Shown here: piece after piece, positions 10,804-20,935 of the stretch
Layout: each line of letters opens with the position of its first letter
How positions within the stretch are numbered: the first letter of the stretch is position 1
NCBI GenBank assembly: GCA_963575745.1
Contig: CAUYUJ010016372.1
Span: 57,260 to 121,259, forward strand
DNA length: 64,000 bases
Source of the DNA: Prorocentrum cordatum
Lineage: Eukaryota; Sar; Dinophyceae; Prorocentrales; Prorocentraceae
Direction of reading: 5' to 3'
Position numbers and translations under genes: made by a program
The notes under the pieces: generated by a model
The model's database searches: none
Told to the model about the DNA's origin: nothing
Seen by the model: only the letters and a program-made list of their open reading frames with translations

Positions 10804-13640
10804 TAGCAATCCTAGTGGCGTCATCGCGGTTTGACTCCCTCCTTTCAGAACTGGAGGAGCCGCAACGAAGTCCGAATCAAAGCGTCCCGCTCCCGTTCAT
10901 GACGTTTAACGTGACCGGCCCACTTGTCAGATGGCTTACGGAATGAAGTGCGCAACGGCGCACTCCGTGCTAACAAGTCCGTGCTTCTCAGCGAGTCTGT
11001 GTCTCTCAAACTGCTTCCAGACACGTTTGGCGCGATTAAGACTCCCACCGCAGTATGCGGCGTTTCAAGCATTGGGCTGACAGAATATGCTGCTGAGCAA
11101 AAGAAAATACGAATGATCGCCAGAAATTGCAAGCTGCAGGCAAACGCACGACATGTAGGAGGATGTCAGGATGCGTTGCACAAGCAAACTAAATCGTGCC
11201 CCAACTGGGTTGATACAATTGGGCGGATGAACTGGCGCATCATTGCGAAAGCTGCGCATTCTGAGTTGTTCAACTAGCGTAGGGGAGAGGGAAAGATCGC
11301 ATGAGGGGGTGTGTTCGGAGCGCTTGGCGGGGCATGCGGTCGTCAAGCGGTGGCATCGAATTATGTGTAATATCGTTCTTCCGAGAAGCCACCCCGCATC
11401 GTATTCTAAAAGCCCACGGGGGCGCGCCAGCACGGCCATCCATGGCTCGGATGGACGGGTAGCGTCGATGCTCGAATCGACAATTTTGGTTACTGGTTGT
11501 GACGCTGCCATGCGTCGGGGTAGCGCCTGCTGGGACAATCTGACAAAAGAGAATCTTGATGTTCAGCGCGCCCGTCCCGCGTTCCCCTCCTCCTCCTCCT
11601 CGTCCTGCTCCTCCTCCTCCTCCTCCTTCACTCCTTTTCCTTATGTATGAATAATTTTTCCCTGTCGCACACCGAGGCGAATTTTTATGGCAGGCGGAGC
11701 GTTTCGCCTGAGACTTCCTCACGAAGTATGACCCTCAAACTTTACATATGACAGAAGGTTCACAGATAAAGGGCGGGTAGTTTTCAACATGTGACTCTCA
11801 CTGTAGCACCGAGCACAATCGTTTAAAAGATGTACGCAAGTTTCACGGATTGAGCGCGCGCATTCCTTCTAACACACTTGCAAGAGCTACACGGATTGAG
11901 GGCGGCGCCTTTTCAAAATGGTGTTCTCGCCTTCGCGCCGAGCACATTCGTCTTCAACATGTGCAAGAATTTCACGGGGTCCCATGATCAGTGTACCAAG
12001 ACTTGTGTTTAGGAAGGATTCCAGATTTGCAACAGTTGCATTGATTCGCGGTGATGAAGTCCCAGGAACGGCGTTCTGGTACGATTCAGGATCGTCAAGA
12101 CGCAACACTCAAGTTGATCCGTGGCGTTGGGATCCCGAGAACAATGTTTTGGCATGCTTCAGGATATTCGAACGGTTGTCCTCCAACGAGGCAGTTCCCT
12201 CAGTGGAGGTGACCCGCTGTAGGGGCCTATGAAGAGGGAGTTTGGAGGGAGGGTTTATTCCAACATCGTTGATGACTCTTGGGTGTAAGCAGGTCCTCCT
12301 CATCCTCCTCCGCTCCCCCTCCTCCTCGTCCTCCTAATTCTCCTCCTAATTCTCCTCCTCGTGCGAGTAAACGATGTGGTCTATCTTGCGCGCCTCTGGG
12401 GCAGCTGATGTTTTTTTTCGGCCTCGGCCAGGTAACCGGAGTCTCGATTGCGCTTGGTAGTCTGGGCTGCGCTTGGCAGTCGCGCAGATCTCGGGGCGAG
12501 CTTTCGCCACGCCCCTGGGGGAATGAAAGTAGGAGGACGGGGAGGAGGAGGAGTGACAGCACCCTGGGGGCGCCGCGTGTCTCCGAAGCCGCCGCTACAT
12601 CTAAGAAACGAATGCAGACTGCGAGACAATTGCGGCGCTGGGCATGGGCTGTACTGCATCATCGTGGTGCGCACTTCCAGCGCTGGTATAAGGCTCCGAA
12701 GGAGCGGAATGTTATTCGTCATTATTCGGGAACGCAAGAAAAGATGGGATGGGTGTCAACATCAAAGAGGAGGAAAATGGAGCCGAGCAGAGCGCGGGGC
12801 GCCAAGAAGACATGGACGGGAGCGAAGCAGAGGGGAGGACGGGGAGGAGATGGATGCCGGTGACGATGAGGAGGAGGAGGCGCGACCAGATCGAAACGAG
12901 TGCGCAGAGACGGCGGGCAGCAGAGGGCACGAGCAGGGAAAAGGGGCTAGGGCGCACAACACGACGACATAAAAGAGACAGCCGACGGCGGAGGCCGACT
13001 GCCGCATTGCACACGTCAGGGGAGGCGTGCAAGCAAGACAATGGCGGAGCACAGCGGGGCTCCGAGCGGAAGAGCACAGGATTGCCCAAGGCAGTCATGG
13101 CGCCAGGGCTGGCCGCAGGGACGTTACCCTGCAGTCAGCCACGGCGCGCCAGCACGAGGCGGAGACGTGGCAGCCCGAAGCGGTGAGCGCAGACGCGAGG
13201 GGCCCCCAACGGCATCCCCCAGCCTGCGACCACTACTTCGCACCACCCTTCCCCGCCAGACTGGCAGACGAGCAGCAGCGGCGGTAGCACTCGCACGGAA
13301 AAATACTCAGGACTCAGGCCGAGCGCGTCCGACGCCTGGACGACATGTCCGCGAGAGGCTGCATGTCCCAATCGAAGGCGGGGTCGCAGTGCGCCTTGCA
13401 GTGGCCACGGCTATCACAGATGGCACACGGAATGAAGCCGTCCGCAATCTCCTCCCAGAGGTCGTCCAGGAAAGCCACGCTGCTGGAACGTACAAAATAC
13501 CCAAAGCACCGCAGGAGGTGGGCGTCGGCACTCCTGGTACCGATCGGCGACGGAGCGCCCCCATCGCCGCCAGAGGCGGTGGGGACGCCGCTGGCAACAG
13601 CCGCGGCAGCACCCTGCTCGTTCTCCTTCACTTCAACCAA
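10804..13640. other. No gene recognised
   Basis: Contains a short CTC tract (11583-11635) and several overlapping frames on both strands (for example 12279-12863 plus and 13041-13928 plus). None carries a recognisable domain. The interval 11640-12300 is less GC-rich than its surroundings. I cannot support a gene. Confidence 0.4.
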
Positions 13641-13642
13641 CA

Positions 13643-13677
13643 TGAGGAGGAGGAGGAGGAGGAGGAGGAGGAGGAGG
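13643..13677 (+). repeat. Short (GGA)n tract
   Basis: About eleven GGA units. Confidence 0.9.
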
Positions 13678-13879
13678 CCAAGCTCGACTCAGTCCAGCTC
13701 GACGTCCGCGAGCGTGTCCACGTAGCCGACGCCGCCGAAGTCCTGCGCGCGGCGCAGCAGCTCTGCGCCGAGCCGCTCCGGGACCACGAGGCGCTTCCCC
13801 CTGCTGCGGAACCTTGGATGCTCGTTCTGCGGACCTTCCTGGAGCCACTCGCTCCACTCGTGCGTCGAAGCTGCGTCGA

Positions 13880-13982
13880 ACGTCAGTCGACTTGGGTCGA
13901 CCCTGAGTCGAACCCGAGTCGAACCTGAGTCGAACCCGAGTCGAACCTGAGTCGAACTGGAGTCGAACTGGGGTCGAACAGA
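13880..13982 (+). repeat. 12-bp tandem repeat GAGTCGAACCYG
   Basis: About eight units of GAGTCGAACC followed by two variable bases. On the minus strand it reads as a four-residue periodic peptide (GFDSGSTRVRL-like), which is a by-product of the 12-base period. Confidence 0.85.
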
Positions 13983-14257
13983 TCCCTCAGGTGGGCCCCA
14001 GGAAGGTCCCCCAAAACGAGCATCGAACGATGCGCTTCCCCCTGCCGCGGAGCCAGACGCCGAAGTAGAGCCGCGCGTGGAGGAGGTGCGGCTCGGGGGC
14101 CCCGCTGGCATCCCACGCGCCGCTGCCGCCGCCGGGCTCCAGCAGGCCGAGCGCGCGCTCCGCGAAGACCCGCCAGGTGGCTAGGAGGGCGAGGAGGCTG
14201 CGGCGGTACACGGCGCAGGCGGCGGGGCACCCCTCCGTGGGGGAACTAAAATCTCCT

Positions 14258-14360
14258 CCTCCTCCTCCTCCTCCTCCTCCTCCTCCTCCTCCTCCTCCTC
14301 CTCCTCCTCCTTCCTCCTGCTCCTCCTCCTCCTCCTCCTCCTCCTCCTCCTCCTCCGCTT
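14258..14360 (+). repeat. (CTC)n triplet tract
   Basis: About 33 CTC units with one interruption near 14312-14322. It lies just downstream of the SET gene in that gene's direction. Confidence 0.95.
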
Positions 14361-14439
14361 CCTCCCCCCACTCCTAGCCCTTTCGATCAGGGTCGGCGGC
14401 ACCGGCCGTCAGGCCTCTCCAATACGGATACCGCCACTC

Positions 14440-14597
14440 TTGGGTCGGGCCTGTCCCCCTGCAGGGGGATTTCGGACGAAACGTAGAAACTGCCTGAATC
14501 AATCTCGAACAACACTCGAACATACTTTGAACAATTGTCCCCAGACTACAATATCTTTTTTGAAAATTCCTCCTGTAGAGGGACAGGCCCGACTTGC
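14440..14597. mobile_element. TIR element family M8, copy 1 (158 bp)
   Basis: Terminal inverted repeats are TTGGGTCGGGCCTGTCCC at the left and the complement of GCAAGTCGGGCCTGTCCC at the right. The flanking octamers CGCCACTC (14432-14439) and CGCTGCTC (14598-14605) match at 6 of 8 positions and look like a decayed target duplication. Full alignment with 52541-52710, 55942-56102 and 57882-58042 defines the family. It is non-coding, so a non-autonomous (MITE-like) DNA transposon. It lies immediately 3' of the SET gene, and in that strand its outer edges read GTCGGG and CCCAAG, compatible with GT-AG splicing, but this is unproven. Confidence 0.8.
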
Positions 14598-14707
14598 CGC
14601 TGCTCCGCAGACTTCTCCTGGCGTGCGCCCTGACCAACACCTCGAGGATCATCCGGCCGTGGCGACCAGGAGCTCCCCAGGGCGAGCTGCGGTGCCCGCA
14701 TCGGCAC

Positions 14708-16844
14708 CTTCTCCCCCAGGACACACAAACAAATACACACACAAATCAAAAGAATCCCCTATATTTTCCCATATTTTCGGGGCTCCTGTCCTCCCCCCCA
14801 CTTCCCATACTTTCCCATATCTTCTGGGGCATCGAGGATTAATTATGTCCGTGTGCTTCTTTTCCTCCGCCTCTGACCTCGGGAGGCCTCAACGGCGCGG
14901 CGGCCTCGTCCAGGGAGCCCAGCAGCACCCGGAGCGCGGCCGCCTCCGCCTCGGGCGGCGTCCGCCGCGCGCCGGCGCCCGCGCGCGCCGCAGCAACCGC
15001 GCGGCACGCCTCCAGCAGCGCCTCGATGGTCTCGACGTCGGCGGGGCGGTCGCCGCGGAGGCTCAGGGGGTGCGCGGCGGCCCCGTCCCCGGCGGCGCCG
15101 CCGAGGGCCAGCGTCAGGTCCAGCTTGTCGTGGCGGTTCCCCGGCACGGCGAAGCCGTAGTGCGCCAGGAGCATGTCGTTGCCCTCAGCGGCGACGCGCC
15201 GAGGGGGGGAAGCGAAGGGGGGCGGGCCTTCTCAGAAGGCGGCGGGGCCTCAGAGACAGCTCAGGAAGCTCCTCGCAAGGCCAGGGGTCTTGCCGAGACT
15301 TCTGGGAAGGCCCACCCGTCTGCCTTCCCCCCTGGGCGCGCCGCCGACCTTGTCCCCGTAGTTGAGGAGCAGCTCGTCGCCTGCGGTGATCGCGCGCCGG
15401 GTCTTGATCTCAAAGCCAGAGCCCAGGCCCTCGTACTTCCACTTGGCGTTGCCGCCTGCGCCCGCGGCGTGGTTGATCATGTCCGCGAGGGGAATGAGGG
15501 CCATGGCTTCGTCCTTCCCGGCGTCGCCGCCGAGGCCGTGCTTGGAGCTCGTGGCCCAGAGCTTGCCCATCTTCATCTGGACGTCGAAGTTGAGCCGCAT
15601 CCGCGAGAGCGTAAAGGTGCGGCTGAACACGGCGAAGCGGGCCCGCAGGAAGCGCTCCAACGACAGGTCGCCTGCCTCTTGCAGGGCCCGCAGGCGCGCG
15701 AACTCGGCGTCCAGCAGCTTCCTTGAAGGGGCCCCAAGGACACACAAATGAATACACACAAAGAACAGGATTCCCCATCTTTCCCAAGATTTTCGGGGTT
15801 TTTGTCTTCCCCCCCACTTCCAATAAAATTCCAATATTTTCTGGGGAATCGACGACTCATTGTGTCTGTGTTTTTTTGCCCCCCTCCTGACTCCTGCGCG
15901 ACAGCACGTAGTCCTCCACGGCAAGGCCCCCGGCACAGGCGTGGACCTCTGGAGGCCTCCCAGATGGGGTCGCAGGATCGAGCCGCATCGCCGATGCATC
16001 GGCGATGCTATAGGGGAACAAAAAGTAGCATAAACATAAAAACTCTGAGGTCCGCGCGGATTTCTCGGATCGGCGCTGGGCCCCCCCCGGCGGCGCCTCC
16101 GGCGCCGCCCCTAGCGCGCTGCGCGCGCCAGGGAGGGGGGTCCAGCGCCGATTCGAGAAATCCGCGCGGACCTCCGAGTTTTTATGTTTATGCCACTTTT
16201 TGTTCCCCTAGCATCGCCGATGCATCGCCGATTCATCGGCGACGCATCGGAGACGTCGGCGATGCGTCGGCGACGTCGTTGTGGAGAAGTTCGAGCTCCA
16301 ACTCGTTCCGCATCGCCGATGCATCGCCGATGCGGCGCGATCCTCCGACCCCACCTGCTCGGAGCCCACTTGGGAGGCCAGGCGCCTCCGCCTCCGAGAA
16401 GTTGAAGGCCAGCCCCGGGAAGCTGGACGGCAGGGAGCCGAGGTACGCGCCGAACTCGCTCTCGGCGAGCGCCCCCTCGTGCAGCAGCCAGGCCGTCAGC
16501 AGCAGCCCGTCCAGGTCGCCGAACGGCTCTTCCTCGTGGAGCGCCAGCACCGCCCTGCCGAGGGGCGTGGCCGCCGCGCGGTACACGGTCACCAGCAGCT
16601 CCACCGGGACGCTCAGCACGGTGTGGCCCTGCGGCAGGTCGCGCGCGGCGAAGATGCCCCGCTCGCCCGTGGGGAGCTGCCGCACCTCGGCGCCGCTCAG
16701 CGCGCAGCCCCTGCAGCCCATCTGGTCCCAGAGCCGCGCCCCGACGTCCGCGCAGCCCTCTGCGGGGCAGGTCTCCGTAGCGTCCTGTGCGGTGGCGCGG
16801 GGCTGGCGCCAGAGTGCCGCCGCCACGGCGAGGAGCCTCCGCAT
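14708..16844 (-). CDS. SET-domain protein methyltransferase (Rubisco LSMT/SETD3-like), multi-exon
   Basis: Predicted lysine or histidine N-methyltransferase using S-adenosylmethionine. The substrate cannot be told. Exon 1 (16844 to about 16369-16355) starts at an ATG followed by a hydrophobic signal- or transit-like stretch, then the SET N-part GIFAARDLPQGHTVLSVP and the inserted iSET start YLGSLPSSFPG. Exon 2 (about 15946-15894) gives a short LAVEDYVLSRR. Exon 3 (15721-15349) carries the core motifs LIPLADMINHA and ITAGDELLLNYGDK. Exon 4 (15183-14878) continues with GNDMLLAHYGF and the start of the substrate-binding domain. Joining exon 3 to exon 4 gives YGDKGNDMLLAHYGF, typical of the family, which fixes that intron. 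The C-terminal exon near 14707 is not secure. An upstream in-frame ATG near 17020 is an alternative start. Confidence 0.8.
14711..14877 (-). mobile_element. SET gene intron 4, made of IE1 copy 3
   Basis: In the gene's direction the exon ends CCCGAG and the intron begins GTCAGAGGC. About 20 bases in, the IE1 consensus takes over and continues to TTTGTGTGTCCTGGGGGAG, where AG at 14711-14712 (or the next AG at 14708-14709) is the likely acceptor. The donor is canonical GT. The element fills the whole intron, and its orientation is the same as in intron 2. The exon after it is only tentatively identified, so the acceptor is less certain than the donor. Confidence 0.65.
15184..15348 (-). other. 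SET gene intron 3 (165 bp, GT-AG)
   Basis: The donor is GACAAG|GTCGGC and the acceptor GCTGAG|GGCAAC. Removal joins DELLLNYGDK to GNDMLLAHYGF in frame. It is C/T-rich toward the acceptor and shows no similarity to the repeated elements of this window. Confidence 0.85.
15722..15893 (-). mobile_element. SET gene intron 2, made of IE1 copy 2, GA-AG boundaries
   Basis: In the gene's direction the upstream exon ends TGTCGCGCAG and the intron starts GAGTCAGG. It ends CCTTCAAG and the next exon starts GAAGCTGCTG. This join gives the continuous peptide LSRRKLLDAEF. The frame does not allow the nearby GT (three bases into GAGTC) to be used with an AG acceptor, so the boundary pair is GA-AG with AG|GA at both junctions. 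The whole 172 bases are IE1. GA donors are known from dinoflagellates of the Symbiodiniaceae. Confidence 0.75.
15954..16379. mobile_element. Fold-back TIR element occupying SET gene intron 1 (426 bp)
   Basis: Two arms are inverted copies: 15986-16081 against 16141-16236 at about 95% by eye. The similarity extends outward through ATCGCCGATGCATCGGCGAT palindromes to GGCCTCCC at the left end and its complement at the right end (16373-16379). A short GC-rich loop (16082-16140) separates the arms. GGCCTCC lies next to both gene junctions. In the gene's direction either CCAA|GTGGGC or GAGCAG|GTGGGG serves as donor and CCTCCAG (near 15947) as acceptor in phase with exon 2. No protein is encoded, so this is a MITE-type foldback. 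Confidence 0.75.
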
Positions 16845-17115
16845 CGCTCTTGCCGTGGTCGCGGCCGTCGCTGGCAAGGCGCCGCCCGAGCCGAAGTGGC
16901 CTGAAGCCAAAGCTGCAGAACCGCTTCCTCTTGGCCCGTCGCAGCGCGGCAGAGGCAATCCGCGCGCGCGTCCGAGCGACACCAGGGCGCGGGGTCGCGA
17001 AATAGAAATAGCCCACATGCAAGAGGGGAGCAAACGAGGAGGAGGCGGCCGCGGGAGAGGGGGGGGGGGGGGCGCGGGGGCGCACTCACGCGGCGGGGCT
17101 GCGGTGGGTTCGGGT

Positions 17116-17273
17116 CCTCCTCCTCCTCCTCCTCCTCCTCCTCCTCTCTCCTCCTCCTGGGGAGGAGGAGGAGGAGGAGGAGGAGGAGGAGGAGGAGGAG
17201 GAGGAGGAGGAGGAGGAGGAGGAGGAGGAGGAGGAGGAGGAGGAGGAGGAGGAGGAGGAGGAGGAGGAGGAGG
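17116..17273 (+). repeat. (CCT)n followed by (GGA)n, inverted triplet tracts
   Basis: About 12 CCT units (17116-17157) are followed within a few bases by about 38 GGA units (17160-17273). The two are complementary, so one strand can fold into a long hairpin, and the GGA part alone can form triplex or G-rich structures. It lies upstream of the SET gene start. Confidence 0.9.
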
Positions 17274-17416
17274 GTCCATCCTGGCAGCGGCTGCGGGTCG
17301 GCTTCGCAGCGCACCCCGAGGGGAGGCCGGCCGCCACTCCGCGGGCGTGGCCCAGCAAGACAGGCGGAGGCAGCGGCGGCTGGAAACCAGGTGGCCGGCA
17401 GAAGAATCAGGGGGAC

Positions 17417-17602
17417 GTGAGACCTGGGTACAGTGGACTCGGAAATCCCCGACGAGGTCGTCAAAAAAATGACGAGGCCGAGCCTGCATTCTGACGAGGC
17501 CTCCCGCTGCAGACATCCCACGAACCTCCTCCTCGTCAGAATCCGAGGCGCGGTCGTCAAAAAACGATGGCGAACCCGAGTCCTGGCAAACCCGGGTCTT
17601 AC
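17417..17602. mobile_element. TIR element family T3, copy 1 (186 bp)
   Basis: The ends are GTGAGACCTGGGT and the complement ACCCGGGTCTTAC. The outer bases GGGGGAC and GCTCCCC extend the inverted repeat. It is about 92% alike by eye to 55563-55748 and exactly the same length. The inside contains the unit CGAGG..GTCGTCAAAAAAATGACGAGG with short inverted parts. Read on the minus strand it begins GTAAGA and ends ACCCAG, i.e. like a GT-AG intron. No secure exons flank it here. Confidence 0.7.
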
Positions 17603-17879
17603 GCTCCCCTGAAAGAAGGGGGGTGGCAGCGGCGCGGAGCCGGCGGCCAGAGGTCGGCCAGTGCTGCAGCAGCTGCGAGGGGCCAAAGGCGGTGGCGGGT
17701 GCGGCGGCCCCGAGGCAGGGGCGGCCGGCGGGCGCCAGCCGCGGGGCGCGGCAGAACAACTTGCGCAGGCAAGTGCTTGCCAGCGCGGGTGTCCCGAACG
17801 GCGGGCTCTTGCACTCTCTCTGTGCGTTCTGTGCGGTGTGTTCCACCCACCGTGCAACATCCACGCGTGGCATCCTCAC

Positions 17880-18115
17880 GTGCTCGTGCAAACATCCCAC
17901 CCGCCCGCCAGCAGCTTGTTGGCAAACCTCATGCGGCCGTGTTCGCAGCGAGCGTAAAGGCGCGTGGAACTCAAACGCTCAGACAAATCCGTCGTGCAGG
18001 GCACAGCGCGAAATGCTGATGACGATGGTGTCGATGGCGACGACAACGCCGACGACGGTGATGATGATGAGAAGGATGATGCTGAGGATGCTGCTGATGA
18101 TCTCGATGGTGATGG

Positions 18116-18174
<59 letters not shown>

Positions 18175-18840
18175 CGATTGATGATGACGATGATGATGAT
18201 GATGATGATGCTGATGATGCTGATGCTGATGATGATGATGGCGATGATGACGATGACCATGATGCTGCTGATGATGATGATGATGATGATGCTGATGCTG
18301 ATGCTGTTGATGATGATGGTTCCATGATCGTAATCATCATGACGACGATGGGGACGATGCCGTCGACAGCGACGGTAATGTTGATGAATCTGGTGATGAT
18401 GAACACGACGGTGGCAGCGATGATGCCGGCGATGATGATGACAATGTTGCTGGTGAGAATGATCAGGAAATGCCCGGGCGCAGAAATTTTAAGAGATCCG
18501 CGTCATCGACGATGACGGCGGAGGTGACAATGTCGGCGCGGGATAGACGAGCAAGTGCGCGGCCGCAGAAGTCCAGAACTCCTGGCGTAAAGAATCGAAC
18601 ACATCAGAGTTGAACTTATTGGATAAGCAATGATGTTGTAAGAGGTTCGACGTGCGCGCGGAGACGCTCGCGTGGCCTGCATGCTGTTCTTTGACAGAGT
18701 TGGCATGTGCGCGATGGCCATCGAACGGTCTCGACACACGCGCGCGTGCGGCTCGCATGCTCTCGTTTGATAGAGCAGCCAAAGAACAAGCGGTCGTGCA
18801 CAACCGCTGAGCACATAACGAACAAACTGCCCTGAGGGGA
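17880..18840. repeat. (GAT)n/(GATGCT)n tract inside a partial composite repeat
   Basis: 18006-18330 is nearly pure GAT/GAC/GCT triplets. Left (CCTCATGCGGCCGTG) and right (GGTTCGACGTGCGCGCGGAG) flanks resemble the composite repeat at 5105-6560 and 39890-43215, whose middle is also a GAT-rich variable tract. The poly-Asp and poly-Met frames are artefacts. Confidence 0.6.
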
Positions 18841-19330
18841 AGCGCGAAGTCCCGCCTCGGCAGGGAGGTCTACTTCACATCCCCTGAGATGCGAGTCAAC
18901 GTGCGGGGCGGCCACAAAACGGCCGCGGGCGAGGACCGAGCCAAAACACCCAGCCAGAGCACGGGGCGGCCACGGGGCGGCCACTGGACGAGCACCCTGC
19001 AAGCTTGGCCAAAGCACGGCGCTGCCACGAGGCGGCGACGGACGGCTGCCGGGCGAACGTCCAGTAAACCCAGCCTGTGCACGGAGCGGCCGAGGGGATG
19101 CCGCGGGCGGCCAACGCGCGAAAACCTGCTTTCCACCCAGTTATTTTGAAGACACGTAAGACACCCTCAGTGCAAGTACAGCTTGTGGAATGTAAGCTAT
19201 ATGGGATAGGCCACGTTAAGTATTGATACAGGCATGGGGCCCACGCAGCGACTGCGCGCAATCTATGAACTGCTACCCGTGGCTTGCGATCTATGCGGCC
19301 CGTGGGCCCCAAACAGCGACTCTGTGGAAT
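18841..19330. other. No gene recognised
   Basis: GC-rich sequence with repeated ACGGGGCGGCCA-like words (18960-19100). Nothing more can be supported. Confidence 0.4.
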
Positions 19331-19369
19331 CTATGAATATCTACCTGTGGTTTGCGACCTACACGGCAC

Positions 19370-19645
19370 CATCGTGTGGACTCTATCGCCAGGAACTCTG
19401 TATCGTTATACCCTATGGTGCGGGGCCCTATCGTCTCGGACTCTATCGTGCAGTCTTATGCATGGGTGAACATGGCCGTGTGAGACCCTATGCTGTGGAC
19501 CCCTGTCGAAATTGATCGTAACAAGAAGGTATGGGACCGTGGGGCCCTAGAATGCGGGACACTATCGCCTGGGACCCGAAACTGTGGGACCCTATCGCGT
19601 GGGACCCTATCGTACGGGACCCTCGTGCAAGATCGCATACCATTT
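19370..19645 (+). repeat. 15-bp tandem repeat GGGACCCTATCGCGT
   Basis: Clear units at 19553-19635 (GGGACACTATCGCCT, GGGACCCGAAACTGT, GGGACCCTATCGCGT, GGGACCCTATCGTAC) with diverged units upstream (CTCTATCGCCAGGAA, CCTATCGTCTCGGA). Both strands read as five-residue peptide repeats because the period is 15. Confidence 0.75.
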
Positions 19646-19789
19646 CACAAGAGAGTATCTCCGCGATCACTGCGAACAGCGTCAACATCTCGCACAACAG
19701 GCGCAACCCATTAGACAACCAATGCTTCAAGCACGCACCCCTTGCGATGCAATTCTGGCCTACAGGGTGAGCGCTACGTGAGCAACGTG

Positions 19790-20090
19790 TCAGTTTGAGT
19801 CAGCATAACGCAAAACAGATCCATGCCATACAAAGAAAAGCGATTCCACATAATGCATACCAGCGCACCACCGTACAGAACAACGCCGACCACCTCTGCC
19901 CAACGCCATGCATGCAACTGAACACACTGCACGTTAAGACAGAACACATGGCAACATTGCATACCACACGAATGCACATGCGTGCGAAGGATTGCGCTGC
20001 AATGCGCAAACAAGACACATGGATGTACTTCAAGAAAAGACTGTGCAAAGCAAATGCACCACTGCGCCCCCTGGCACGTTGAGGCGTAGT
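19790..20090 (+). repeat. Degenerate CAATGCAA/ACGCAA-rich sequence
   Basis: A-rich sequence with many GCAAT, GCATA and ACGCA words, similar in style to 54430-55390. No coding content. Confidence 0.4.
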
Positions 20091-20625
20091 AGACTGCCAA
20101 ATGCTGTCTGGTGGGGCTTCTGTTTTCCGATAAGGAGTCCCCCCCTTTACCCGCTCTCGCCCGCATGCCCTGTGGACGGAAGTTGACAACCAAAGAGTCG
20201 AACCTACAGTGTGGTCCGTAGGTAGAGAACGACTGGGAAAAGAGAGAAGAGACCCTTTCCCCATACGCCGCGGGATGAGCGGCGCGAGTGCTGTCCGACA
20301 GGACTGTCCCACACCTGAGCCGAGACGGTAGCAGGATAGATGGATAGGAAAGTGATGTGAACGGACTTCACACACACAGGCCCCCCCTCCCTCCGGGGTC
20401 CACGGTCCCTTGCAAAACACTACAGGGCACTTTTTGATACATGGGATTTTTTACATATATATATATATAAGATTTTCAAAACCTGATTAACTTATGAATG
20501 CATTTATGCATGAGCCCATCGTTGTTTTTAGTACTACATTCCTGCATGTTTAATACATGATCCGCACGCGGAGCATGTATAAAAAACGGCATTGTACTAT
20601 GCATCTGCGCTCCCGAGGCTAACCA
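20091..20625. other. No gene recognised
   Basis: Includes a TATATATATATA run at about 20454-20470. Nothing else. Confidence 0.4.
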
Positions 20626-20629
20626 ACAA

Positions 20630-20935
20630 ATATGTGGCCGCGCCCCGAGCTCCCAAGGCGGCCCGTGCAAACAATCAGCCCGGTGGCCTTGGAGACGGCA
20701 GACGATGGCTCCAAAGCGGCCGCACATGGCCCCAAGACGTCCCAAGATGCTTCCAGGGGGCCCAATCGGGCCACGCGATGACCCCCTTATCAGGGTCCGA
20801 AGGGGCCACTGTCATTGATGTCCCGTTTTTTTTTTGCACAAATACTGCACTCTCGCTTTTCAGCTCAAGACGGCCCAAGAAGCCTCCACGAAGGCTCGGA
20901 GACGAGCTAAGAAGCCCTCAAGAGGGTCCCAATGT
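20630..20935 (+). repeat. AAG-phased repeat (CCAAGACGGCCC-like), locus 1
   Basis: Words of the type CCAAGANGGC/CCAAAGCGGC recur about every 10-12 bases, diverged, interrupted by a T-run near 20824-20835. Similar loci are at 22980-23110, 32040-32460, 58485-59150 and 60780-61075, all with the AAG on the plus strand. Confidence 0.55.

Noticed and set aside
18006-18330. Poly-Asp/poly-Met 'protein' and the poly-His/poly-Ser frames at 23229-23760
   Set aside because: Direct translation of GAT/CAT microsatellites.
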